Shown: positions 10,036 to 16,839 of the stretch, piece after piece
Layout: the number at the start of each line of letters is the position of its first letter
How positions within the stretch are numbered: position 1 is the first letter of the stretch
Origin: Candidatus Latescibacterota bacterium
GTDB lineage: Bacteria; Latescibacterota; UBA2968; GCA-2709665
DNA: 45,552 nucleotides
Direction of reading: 5' to 3'
NCBI GenBank assembly: GCA_012271065.1
Contig: JAAXHE010000182.1
Coordinates: 1 to 45,552 of the forward strand
Made by a program: the position numbers and the translations under genes
Notes under the pieces: model-generated
Databases searched by the model: none
Seen by the model: the letters and a program-made list of their open reading frames with translations, nothing else
What the model was told of the DNA's origin: nothing

Positions 10036-10050
10036 GGGCACGGTCCTTGC
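10036..10050 (+). promoter_or_regulatory. Sigma-54 (RpoN) promoter of pspA
   Basis: GGGCACG-GTCC-TTGC matches the -24/-12 consensus TGGCACG-N4-TTGC at all but the first base. The invariant GG (10037-10038) and GC (10049-10050) have the required 10-base gap. The predicted start is near 10062, giving a leader of about 84 bases to pspA with an AAAGGAG ribosome-binding site. E. coli pspA is likewise sigma-54 dependent. Confidence 0.85.
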
Positions 10051-10145
10051 AATAAGTGGACGGTAGATCGGCGGATGTGTGACAGAATCGTGGATTTTTT
10101 TACCGTGGCGGGCTACGGACACCCGCAAGAGAAAGGAGTACAATC

Positions 10146-10823
10146 ATGGCCAAAGGGATTTTCTCCAGAATGGCGGACATCATCAAGGCCAACATAAACG
10201 ACCTTCTGAATCGTGCGGAAGATCCGGAAAAGATGATCCGACAGATGATTCTCGAAATGGAGGAGGCCGTTAACAAGGCGACGGCGTCCGTTGGGACCGC
10301 CGTGGCCAACGAGAAGCGCCTGGAGCGTCAACTGCTGGACAAGACGGACCAGATCGAGGCATGGCAGAAGAAGGCCGAACTCGCCGTGGTATCCGGTGAG
10401 GACGACCTCGCCCGGCGCGCGCTGGAACGAAAGGCCACGCTCGAGAAAGCCGCGAGCGATCTGGAAGTCGCGTTCGAAGAGAGCCACAAGACCTCCGATC
10501 AGCTCAAGAAACAACTGTCGCAGCTGAAGTCCAAACTGGACGAGGCACGCACCCGCCAGGGCGCCCTCATCGCACGGCGACGCGCCGCCCAGGCGCGAAA
10601 GCAGATCGCCCAGGGCCTCTCGGGCATCGGCGACGACGCCTTTTCCAGCTTCGAACGCTTTCGCAGCCGGGTTGAGAACGAAGAAGCCGAGGCTTCCGCT
10701 CACGCTGAAATCGCAGGCGAAGATCCCTCGCTTGACGACACGTTCGAAAAACTGGAACGACGGAACACGGTGGAAGAGGAACTCGAGGCCCTGAAGAACA
10801 AGATCCGGAAATCCGATGCGTGA
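10146..10823 (+). CDS. pspA: Phage shock protein A (PspA/IM30/Vipp1 family)
   Basis: PspA is an ESCRT-III-like peripheral membrane protein that oligomerises on damaged inner membrane and preserves the proton-motive force. The 225-residue product is almost all helix and coiled coil. It starts with the amphipathic helix region GIFSRMADIIKANINDLL, followed by the family signature EDPEKMIRQMILEM. Long heptad-rich helices then run from about residue 40 to 145, with an Asp/Glu-rich tail and LEALKNKIRK at the end. Length is normal for PspA. An ideal AAAGGAG site precedes ATG 10146. It is first in the island behind the sigma-54 promoter, and its stop overlaps the next start by eight bases. Confidence 0.95.
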   Translation: MAKGIFSRMADIIKANINDLLNRAEDPEKMIRQMILEMEEAVNKATASVGTAVANEKRLERQLLDKTDQIEAWQKKAELAVVSGEDDLARRALERKATLEKAASDLEVAFEESHKTSDQLKKQLSQLKSKLDEARTRQGALIARRRAAQARKQIAQGLSGIGDDAFSSFERFRSRVENEEAEASAHAEIAGEDPSLDDTFEKLERRNTVEEELEALKNKIRKSDA

Positions 10824-11457
10824 ATTACAGAAAATCCTGGACGGAGTCGCGTACGGGATCGAGAAAACCATGCGTGACGCAACAGATGCATGGCTTGATT
10901 TCCGGAAGACCCGCCCCGTGCGACAGAAGCCGGGGATGGTTCTTTACCCGGGATCGCGTCGGCTGTCCTTGCGATTCTCCGATCTGGCCACTGACGGGAG
11001 TTGTGCTATGCGAATCGCCTTCGCGTTCCTGCTGAAAGCCACAGCGATTCTATTTGTTTTCGGCGGTCTGATGGGCATGGTCTTTTCCGGATTCCAGTCG
11101 TCCGGCTTCACCCTGAGCCCCCTCGACTTCTTCATGGGCATCGCCGTTATCGCGCTCGCGCTGGTTTTCTGGCTGGTTGGCCGCAAGGTCCACTTGTCGG
11201 CCGAGCACAAGCGGTACGCGCAGTTTCAACACCGACTCCTCAGGCTCGCCCGCGAGAAAGGCGGTAGCCTCACCGTTCTGGAGGCGGCTACCGACGGGAG
11301 GATGACGGTAGGTAAAGCGGAAGAGATCCTCGGTGCGTTGGCCGTCGGCGGCAGCGCCGAGGTTCGTGTGTCAGAGTCCGGTCTCGTTGTGTATCACTTT
11401 CCCGAAATTGAACGCGGGTCCGAAAAACACCGGGCTAAGCCGGTGGATGAACTTTGA
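10816..11457 (+). CDS. Two-helix membrane protein with C-terminal winged-helix-like domain, coupled to pspA
   Basis: I do not recognise this 213-residue protein as a named Psp component. Residues 1-60 are polar. Two transmembrane helices follow (about 65-88, core ATAILFVFGGLMGMVFSG, and about 100-122, core FFMGIAVIALALVFWLVG). The cytosolic C-terminal 80 residues look like a small winged helix: RLLRLAREKGGSLTVLEAA, then KAEEILGALAVGG, then a beta wing ending GLVVYHFPEI. Such tails often mediate protein contact rather than DNA binding. Its ATG overlaps the pspA stop, so the two are translationally coupled and may act as partners at the membrane. It is not PspC-like and has no PspC domain. Confidence 0.8.
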   Translation: MRELQKILDGVAYGIEKTMRDATDAWLDFRKTRPVRQKPGMVLYPGSRRLSLRFSDLATDGSCAMRIAFAFLLKATAILFVFGGLMGMVFSGFQSSGFTLSPLDFFMGIAVIALALVFWLVGRKVHLSAEHKRYAQFQHRLLRLAREKGGSLTVLEAATDGRMTVGKAEEILGALAVGGSAEVRVSESGLVVYHFPEIERGSEKHRAKPVDEL

Positions 11458-11540
11458 TATCTTTAACAGTGTCCTGTCCCATAAATATCTCACCATTCGG
11501 CCGCCGATTCATCCCGTCTCGCGGCGTTGTCTTCGCTCGC

Positions 11541-11589
11541 CGACCTTACGCAGGTCGCCTGCACTCAGGCGCCTTGCGAGGCGGGCGAC
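11541..11589 (+). other. Intergenic region with mutually exclusive hairpins
   Basis: Three small perfect hairpins overlap in series: CGACCT-TACGC-AGGTCG (11541-11557), CGCCTG-CACT-CAGGCG (11556-11571) and CGCCT-TGCG-AGGCG (11570-11583). Alternatively 11554-11566 pairs with 11578-11589 in one 12-bp stem with a single bulge and one G-T pair. No T-run follows, so it is not a plain terminator. It sits in the 192-base gap after the pspA-linked gene and may affect mRNA processing or readthrough. Function is unknown. Confidence 0.4.
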
Positions 11590-11649
11590 TCGACTGCCGA
11601 ATTCAGGCAACCTATTTCTGAGACAGAACACCATTGACGGAGGGATGTC

Positions 11650-11865
11650 ATGTTTGAAGTCGGTGTTGGAATCGCGTTGATAGTGCTCGCGGCCGCCGTA
11701 CACAAATACGTAGACCGGCAGTCCAAGGGGGTTTTGCCGGGAAAGGTCGAGGAGCGTCTGAATGCCAGACTGGACGACCTCGACAGGAGATTGACCGATA
11801 TCCAGGAAATCATGATCGCGATCGATGAAAAGCTGAATCGCCAGGTAACCGGAGGCGCATCTTGA
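11650..11865 (+). CDS. Small single-pass membrane protein with RLTDIQ...DEKL helix (PspB-like, copy 1)
   Basis: The 71-residue product has one N-terminal transmembrane helix (residues 4-20, core VGIALIVLAAAV) and then an amphipathic helix at residues 36-64 ending RRLTDIQEIMIAIDEKLNR. The same C-terminal helix recurs in the proteins at 12395-12970 and 13002-13379, so the three are related. Its layout of one membrane anchor plus a cytosolic coiled coil is that of PspB, but it is not clearly homologous to E. coli PspB. GGAGGG lies six bases before the ATG. A role in anchoring PspA or recognising partners is inference from context. Confidence 0.75.
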   Translation: MFEVGVGIALIVLAAAVHKYVDRQSKGVLPGKVEERLNARLDDLDRRLTDIQEIMIAIDEKLNRQVTGGAS

Positions 11866-11952
11866 GTGTGTGACATGGTCATTGGATAACGTCGAGAAGA
11901 GGGATCCGGCATCATCAGATTTGAACCTGACCACAATACGGAGCATTGAATC

Positions 11953-12327
11953 ATGAATTCACAACGCATTCACGTAAGCGATCGGATTCAGGACGGGGCG
12001 GTCGTCGTCTCCGTAAGCGGCGACCCCGTCGCCAACCCGGACGCGGCGACCCTGGGACGCAAGATAACGAACCTGGTGGACAGCGGTGCTCGCACGGTCG
12101 TGGTCGACTTTTCGCACGTAAATCGTGTCGGCGCTGCCATGCTTGGTGAACTGGCAACGGGCCTGAAAACCACCCGAAACGCCGGTGGCGACCTGAGGCT
12201 GAGCGGCGTTTCCCGTCGGATCCGGAAAGCCCTTGAAGTGACGAGGCTCTCGCGCTTTTTCAAGTGTGCCGAGGCGGAAAGCTGTACGACGAATGCCGCC
12301 GATGGAAACGTGAAAAAGGTGGCTTGA
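11953..12327 (+). CDS. STAS-domain protein (anti-sigma-factor-antagonist fold), no canonical phospho-serine
   Basis: The 124-residue protein has a STAS fold: beta strands VVVSVSGD and TVVVDFSHV, then AMLGELATGLKTTRNAGG, LRLSGVSRRIRKALEVTRL and a final FF. In SpoIIAA/RsbV the loop after the second strand reads DSSGL and its serine is phosphorylated by an anti-sigma kinase. Here the equivalent is NRVGA, so that serine is missing and ordinary partner switching is unlikely. It may instead be a constitutive binder or scaffold. GGAG lies nine bases before ATG 11953. Its place among membrane-stress genes and 1.4 kb before an ECF sigma factor suggests regulatory contact, which is not proved. Confidence 0.8.
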   Translation: MNSQRIHVSDRIQDGAVVVSVSGDPVANPDAATLGRKITNLVDSGARTVVVDFSHVNRVGAAMLGELATGLKTTRNAGGDLRLSGVSRRIRKALEVTRLSRFFKCAEAESCTTNAADGNVKKVA

Positions 12328-12394
12328 AAATTCAGTTAGCCGGAAATCCGCCGCAGGATTATCGAAACGCAGGGATTTCAGAGGAGGGAAAAGG

Positions 12395-12970
12395 ATGAGC
12401 TGGATACTGGAATTGGCGTTGGCTCTTTGCCTGCTGATAGTTGCGGGTGGATACTCCGTTTATCTGATGACTCCAGGCAACAAAAAGCCAAGCGGATCCA
12501 CTGTTGGGATATTCCTGGCGGTGGCGGCCGTCGGGTTGGCAATCTGGGCGTTCACGTCGGAACGGTGGAACCTGCTGCCTGGCACCGATGACATTCCCGC
12601 AATTGCCCTGGCCGACAATACCGCCGGTCTGACGGGCGAAGGCGTGAGACTATTCCTGGACAACCAGAGACGTTTGGAGTCAACTGCCGAAAAACTCGAG
12701 GACGTTGCAAACCGGCTCGAGTCGGCTCAATCTGGAACGGGTCTGGGCATTGCCATGGAAATCGGCATCGGGATCTGTCTGATTATTTTCGCCGGGGGCC
12801 TCGTGAGCTATATACACCTTAGGAAAAAGAGAGAAGGTAAAGGAATGAGTCCCGAACGGGCAAAACGAATGGAGTCGCGGCTAGACGCCGTGGACCAGCG
12901 CCTGAACGACCTCCAGGAGGTGATCATCACCCTGGATGAAAGGCTCAGGCGAGACAAGACCAGCGTCTGA
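12395..12970 (+). CDS. Three-helix membrane protein ending in the PspB-like module (copy 2, fused)
   Basis: The 191-residue protein seems to be two parts. Residues 1-118 contain two transmembrane helices (about 4-25 and 37-53), a short extracytoplasmic stretch and a helix with LESTAEKLEDVANRLES. Residues 120-191 align end to end with the 71-residue protein at 11650: MEIGIGICLIIFAGGL for the membrane helix, then QRLNDLQEVIITLDERLRR at about 169-187. It therefore looks like a fusion or duplication of that small protein. An internal ATG at 12755 begins the second part but has no evident ribosome-binding site. GGAGGGAAAAGG precedes ATG 12395. Function is unknown. Confidence 0.75.
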   Translation: MSWILELALALCLLIVAGGYSVYLMTPGNKKPSGSTVGIFLAVAAVGLAIWAFTSERWNLLPGTDDIPAIALADNTAGLTGEGVRLFLDNQRRLESTAEKLEDVANRLESAQSGTGLGIAMEIGIGICLIIFAGGLVSYIHLRKKREGKGMSPERAKRMESRLDAVDQRLNDLQEVIITLDERLRRDKTSV

Positions 12971-13001
12971 ACAACGACTGCAAGCCGAAGGAGGAAGCCT
13001 G

Positions 13002-13379
13002 ATGAACCGAGAGTTTGTTACCAAGGGCGCCGTCGTCTTTATCCTGTTTTTTATAGGTGCGGTAACTCTGAAATTCCTCTTCGGCGACCCTCTCGCACCG
13101 ACGTACCATTTCGGCTTCAGGGGTTTCGTCATGGATATTGCGTTGGGAATTCTGACAATCTCCGTGATCCTTGCCGTTTCAATCCTTACGATTGGCAGCG
13201 TTGTGAAATTGCTGAGACGACGTACCGGCGGCCAGACCGGTGGAACTGGCGCCCGAGAGCCAGAATCGGTCAACGCCCGCCTGAACGAACTGGAACGGAG
13301 AATGACGGACGTTCAGGATGTACTGATTTCCATGGACGAAAAGCTCGGCAGAACGGAAGGCAAAGGCCCACGGAACTGA
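13002..13379 (+). CDS. Two-helix membrane protein with the shared C-terminal helix (copy 3)
   Basis: The 125-residue product has transmembrane helices at about 9-27 (core AVVFILFFIGAVTLKFLF) and 47-69 (core ALGILTISVILAVSILTIG), a Gly-rich basic linker, and the same C-terminal amphipathic helix as its two neighbours: residues 90-117, ending RRMTDVQDVLISMDEKLGR. The frame is open from 12936, but AGGAGG seven bases before ATG 13002 fixes the start. It belongs to the same locally amplified set. Membrane topology should leave the helix in the cytosol, where PspA acts. Confidence 0.75.
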   Translation: MNREFVTKGAVVFILFFIGAVTLKFLFGDPLAPTYHFGFRGFVMDIALGILTISVILAVSILTIGSVVKLLRRRTGGQTGGTGAREPESVNARLNELERRMTDVQDVLISMDEKLGRTEGKGPRN

Positions 13380-13448
13380 CTGACATTGGGACCGGATCGC
13401 GCCTGCGCACACCAGGTGTGGAGTGGCAGCCGGGTGTATTCCGAATTC

Positions 13449-13465
13449 ATGAAGGAATTCTTCAT
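13449..13465. promoter_or_regulatory. Small dyad in the gap before the 58-residue gene
   Basis: ATGAA and TTCAT arms flank GGAATTC, itself mostly palindromic. It could be an operator or chance; nothing else supports it. Confidence 0.15.
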
Positions 13466-13499
13466 AAACAGCACCTCCACGAACGTGAAAGGATAACCC

Positions 13500-13676
13500 A
13501 TGCTCGCAAAGATCCTCGGCATCATCCTCATTGCCATTGGCGCGTACCTAGGTATTTTCGAAGCAATCAGGCTCATCGGCATGTCTCTGGAAATCGTGTT
13601 TTTACTCCTTAAACTGCTTGTGTCGTTTGTCCTGATTTACGTGGGTTACCGGCTGCTGACCGGTGACTCCAGGTAA
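13500..13676 (+). CDS. 58-residue two-helix membrane peptide
   Basis: This small gene encodes MLAKILGIILIAIGAYLG, a charged hinge FEAIRLIG, then a second hydrophobic helix ending VLIYVGYRLLTGDSR. Both halves are strongly hydrophobic, giving a helical hairpin of the PspD/LiaI size class, but no specific homologue is recognised. GAAAGGA lies about seven bases before ATG 13500. Codon use (GGC, ATC, CTC) resembles its neighbours, and it sits 31 bases before the ECF sigma gene, so it is likely real. It is a candidate membrane sensor or PspA anchor. Confidence 0.7.
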   Translation: MLAKILGIILIAIGAYLGIFEAIRLIGMSLEIVFLLLKLLVSFVLIYVGYRLLTGDSR

Positions 13677-13707
13677 TTCACCGTCCCTCAAAGAGGAAAT
13701 CCAATAA

Positions 13708-14283
13708 ATGGAAAACGAACAGTATCTGGTCCGAAGGGCAATCGATGGCGACGCGGCTGCCTTTGGTGTTCTTTACCGGGCCTGTCATGAACAGATCTAC
13801 GCCACGATGGTGCGGCGGACGAGCGATCCTGAAACCGCGCAGGATCTTGTTCAAACCGCCTTTCTGAAGGCATATGGCGCCCTTGGCACGTACAGAGGCG
13901 AGGCCGCATTCGCCACCTGGCTTACCCAGATCGCGCTGAACGTACACAAATCCCACTTCCGCAAACAGCAGGTGAGCCGAAGGTGGATAAAGGTAACCGA
14001 CGACCCCGCAGCCCTGGCGGATGCCACCCGCATGCCTGTTGCGGGCGAAAACCCGGAAGTCTCGGTGGCGCGAAGCCAGCAGCGCGAACTGGTCAGGAAG
14101 AGCATTCGCGCATTGCCGGCCAGGTACCGCAAGGTCGTCTGGATGCGTTATGTCCGGGACTGGTCCTACGAAGAGATTACGCTGGCGCTTCAGATTCCGA
14201 TGGGGACGGTCAAGACCTGGCTCAACCGGGGACGTTACCAGTTGAAGGGAGAATTCAAGAAGCGGGGGCTGATGCCCTCCTGA
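13708..14283 (+). CDS. ECF-subfamily RNA polymerase sigma-70 factor
   Basis: At 191 residues it has the minimal sigma2-sigma4 layout of ECF factors. Sigma2 covers about residues 8-85, with AFGVLYRACHEQIYATM, DPETAQDLVQTAFLKAY and the -10-binding TWLTQIALNV. Sigma4 covers about 128-185, with RALPARYRKVVWMRYVRDW and the helix-turn-helix SYEEITLALQIPMGTVKTWL. It should redirect RNA polymerase to an unidentified stress regulon. ECF genes usually have an anti-sigma factor directly downstream; none is here. The neighbours are the 58-residue membrane peptide and the NfeD-like protein, so control may come from one of the small membrane proteins or the STAS protein. Confidence 0.92.
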   Translation: MENEQYLVRRAIDGDAAAFGVLYRACHEQIYATMVRRTSDPETAQDLVQTAFLKAYGALGTYRGEAAFATWLTQIALNVHKSHFRKQQVSRRWIKVTDDPAALADATRMPVAGENPEVSVARSQQRELVRKSIRALPARYRKVVWMRYVRDWSYEEITLALQIPMGTVKTWLNRGRYQLKGEFKKRGLMPS

Positions 14284-14379
14284 TGCCGCATAACGGCCGT
14301 TCCGGGATCAGGTCCGGAATCCAGGGTACCAGCCATTGAGCTTCAGCAGGGTTACCGGAAGATTTCACGGGTCAGTGAA

Positions 14380-14394
14380 TGGCCCGGCATCTGC
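14380..14394 (+). promoter_or_regulatory. Weak second sigma-54-like site before the NfeD-flotillin pair
   Basis: TGGCCCG-GCAT-CTGC keeps the GG and GC with the required 10-base gap but departs from consensus at two positions. It lies in the 268-base gap after the ECF gene, about 160 bases before the NfeD-like start. E. coli yqiJ-yqiK is not a guide to its strength, and a chance match is possible. Confidence 0.25.
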
Positions 14395-14551
14395 AGACAC
14401 CGGCTGAAACCGTCACGATTTTGTATTGACGCAGAGAATATTCTATATCACATTTCGCGGCGCAGGGCGCTGCCGGACGCAGCTCGCGTTATGTCCACTT
14501 GCAGGAGATCGGCTGCGCAGCTTCAACGAGGTACGAAGAAGGGAGCCGGAT

Positions 14552-15148
14552 ATGGATAGCTGGTGGATGGAACTGACCGTACTCAACCAGATTTTCTACG
14601 TCATGGCGATTTTCTTCAGTGCGTTTTTCGTCTGGCAACTCCTGGCGGCTTTGCTCGGACTCGGAGGAGGTGCGGACGCGGCCGTCTCCGGAGATGCGAA
14701 CTTCGGCGATTCCGGGCCGGAGTTCAACGACGGTACGGTTGCCTCTTTCAAGCTGCTTTCCATCAGGTCTCTCATTGCTTTTGGCATGCTGTTCGGGTGG
14801 GCGGGCGCTCTCTATCTGCAAAGAGGGTTGGAAGTTCGAACCGCCCTTGTCTATGCGCTCGTCTGGGGCAGCGCGGGCATGGCGGTCGTGGCCTATTTCT
14901 TCCACGGCATCCGGCAGCTCACCGAGACTGGAAATGCCAGCCTGGATACCTGCGTCGGCACGTCGGGAGAAGTGTATCTGGATATACCGGAGGGCGGCAC
15001 AGGGCAGGTCCGGGTGATAGAGAGCGGGACGGTCGCCTACGTATCTGCCCGGGGAAAAAATGGCATGCCGGTCGCGGCCAAAACGCCTGTCCGCATTCTC
15101 AGGGTGGTTAGTCCAACCACGCTTGAGGTCGAGCCCATCACGTCCTGA
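14552..15148 (+). CDS. NfeD/YqiJ-like membrane protein with C-terminal OB-fold
   Basis: The 198-residue protein has three or four transmembrane helices (about 10-32, core IFYVMAIFFSAFFVW; about 68-88, core LIAFGMLFGWAGALYLQ; about 94-115) and a C-terminal OB-fold from about residue 128: VGTSGEVYLDIP, GTGQVRVIE, TPVRILRV and TTLEVEPI. This is the NfeD plan, and its place just before a flotillin gene matches the NfeD-flotillin and yqiJ-yqiK pairs. NfeD proteins assist flotillin in membrane microdomains. The frame is open from 14426, but AAGGGAG six bases before ATG 14552 decides the start. The upstream 268 bases hold only the weak sigma-54-like site. Confidence 0.8.
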   Translation: MDSWWMELTVLNQIFYVMAIFFSAFFVWQLLAALLGLGGGADAAVSGDANFGDSGPEFNDGTVASFKLLSIRSLIAFGMLFGWAGALYLQRGLEVRTALVYALVWGSAGMAVVAYFFHGIRQLTETGNASLDTCVGTSGEVYLDIPEGGTGQVRVIESGTVAYVSARGKNGMPVAAKTPVRILRVVSPTTLEVEPITS

Positions 15149-15299
15149 TTGACTTCCGGTTCAGAGTTCCTTGCTTGCAGTGTCCTGATTGCGGGCCCGC
15201 GACAACGCGGAAGAAGGATCGAGAATTGAAGCCGGTTGGAATCCTCCCCCGGGAGTGATCTCGTTCAATGGTGGAATATTCATTTGAGGAGGGATTGCG

Positions 15300-16814
15300 A
15301 TGGCAACCGAGACGATTCTGACGATCATCTTGCTGCTGGTGGTGTTTCTTCTCTTCGTGACGTTCATTTCCAGGTACAAACGGTGTCCCTCCAACAAGAT
15401 ACTGGTCGTCTACGGAAAGACCGGAAAAGGGGCCGCTAAATGCGTTCACGGGGGCGCTGCCTTCGTCCTTCCGCTCCTTCAGGACTACGAGTACCTGGAC
15501 CTGGAGCCATTCGTCGTTCCCATAGACCTGGACAACGCGCTTTCTCAGGAGAACATCCGTGTGTCGGTTCCCACAACCGTCACGGCAGCGGTTTCAAATC
15601 AGACCGGCGTGATGCAAAATGCGGCAATCCGACTGTTGGGTCTTTCGCGCGAACAGATCGAGAGTCAGGCGCAGGATATCATTCTAGGCCAGATGCGGGC
15701 GGTGATCGCCACAATGGAAATCGAAGAAATCAACCGGGACCGGCAGGCGTTTATGTCCAAGGTCAATGAAGCCGTGTCAACCGAAATGGAGAAAATCGGT
15801 CTCTCAGTGATCAATGTGAATATCAAGGATATCGAAGACGAGAGCGGCTATATCAAGGCCCTCGGTCAGAAAGCGGCTGCCGAAGCCATCAACCAGGCGG
15901 CCATCGACGTGGCCGAGCAGGAGAAAATGGGCAAGGTGGGTGTGGCCGAACGGGAGCGGGACCAGCGAACGGACGTGGCTGCAGCGAACGCGGCCGCCGA
16001 AATCGGCGAGGCGGAAGCCGCCAGGGACAGGCGACAGAGGGTTGCCGCGCTGGAATCCGAAGCCCAGATCGGGGAGGCGGAGGCCACCAGAAACAAACGC
16101 CAGATGGTCTCTGCTCTGGACGCGGAAGCGGTGCAGGCCGAGGCTGAGGCCGATTCAAAAAAGGCCGGTTACATGGCGCAGCAGACGGTAGCAGAAGAGG
16201 TCGCGCGCCAGACGGGACAGGAGGCGGCCAAGGCCGCCGACGGCGCCATCCGGGTCGCCCAGGAAAAGGCGGAGAGAGAGGCCGAGGAAGCCCGGTCGCT
16301 TCGCGAAGAAGCCCGACTTAGAGCCGAAATCGTCGTAGAGGCCGAGGCGCAGAAACAGAAGCTGGTTGTGCAGGCCGAGGCGGAGAAAACCCGGAAAACA
16401 CTTGTGGCTGAAGGCGAGGCCGCCGCGATTCTGGCCGAGCGGAGGGCCGAAGCGGAGGGCACCCAGGCCATTCTGGATGCCAAGGCCGAAGGTTATAGGG
16501 AGTTGGTTGCCGCGTGCGGCGGAAAAGACCAGGCTGCCGCTGCCTTCCTCATCGTCGAGCGGCTGACCGAGGTCGCGGGCATACAGGCCGAAGCCATTCA
16601 GAATCTCCCGCTGGAGAAGATCGTGGTCTGGGACGGCGGCAACGGACAGGGAGGTATGACCAATCTCGGCCAGCGTCTGATGGGCGCCATTCCTCCGATG
16701 CACGAACTGGCAAAACTGGCGGGTCTGGAACTGCCGGAGTTTCTGGGCAGGATGACGGGCGGGACGAATCCGGCGGACGGCACTGAAGACAAAACCGAAA
16801 AAGCCTCTGAGTAA
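15300..16814 (+). CDS. Flotillin-like SPFH-domain protein (YqiK/FloT type)
   Basis: The 504-residue protein has one N-terminal membrane helix (residues 5-24, core ILTIILLLVVFLLFVTFI), an SPFH/band-7 domain (about 28-200, with SNKILVVYGKTG, FVLPLLQDYEYLDLEP and LSVINVNIKDIEDESGYI), and a long Ala/Glu-rich coiled coil (about 200-410) with the repeated EAxA pattern typical of flotillins. Flotillins oligomerise into scaffolds that organise membrane microdomains and fluidity. Together with PspA and the NfeD-like protein this places three membrane-integrity systems in one island. GAGGAGGG precedes ATG 15300. The tail (MTGGTNPADG) is probably disordered. Confidence 0.92.
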   Translation: MATETILTIILLLVVFLLFVTFISRYKRCPSNKILVVYGKTGKGAAKCVHGGAAFVLPLLQDYEYLDLEPFVVPIDLDNALSQENIRVSVPTTVTAAVSNQTGVMQNAAIRLLGLSREQIESQAQDIILGQMRAVIATMEIEEINRDRQAFMSKVNEAVSTEMEKIGLSVINVNIKDIEDESGYIKALGQKAAAEAINQAAIDVAEQEKMGKVGVAERERDQRTDVAAANAAAEIGEAEAARDRRQRVAALESEAQIGEAEATRNKRQMVSALDAEAVQAEAEADSKKAGYMAQQTVAEEVARQTGQEAAKAADGAIRVAQEKAEREAEEARSLREEARLRAEIVVEAEAQKQKLVVQAEAEKTRKTLVAEGEAAAILAERRAEAEGTQAILDAKAEGYRELVAACGGKDQAAAAFLIVERLTEVAGIQAEAIQNLPLEKIVVWDGGNGQGGMTNLGQRLMGAIPPMHELAKLAGLELPEFLGRMTGGTNPADGTEDKTEKASE

Positions 16815-16839
16815 ACCCGTTTGATCGAGGTGTAACCGA

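Noticed and set aside
14302..14324. TTCCGG/CCGGAA hairpin after the ECF sigma gene as a terminator
   Set aside because: The stem is only six bases and no T-run follows.
14415..14449. Sigma-70-like (TTGTAT-N17-TATATC) or ECF-type promoter (TGAAAC) before the NfeD-like gene
   Set aside because: The hexamers are poor and several readings compete; none is strong enough to list as a feature.
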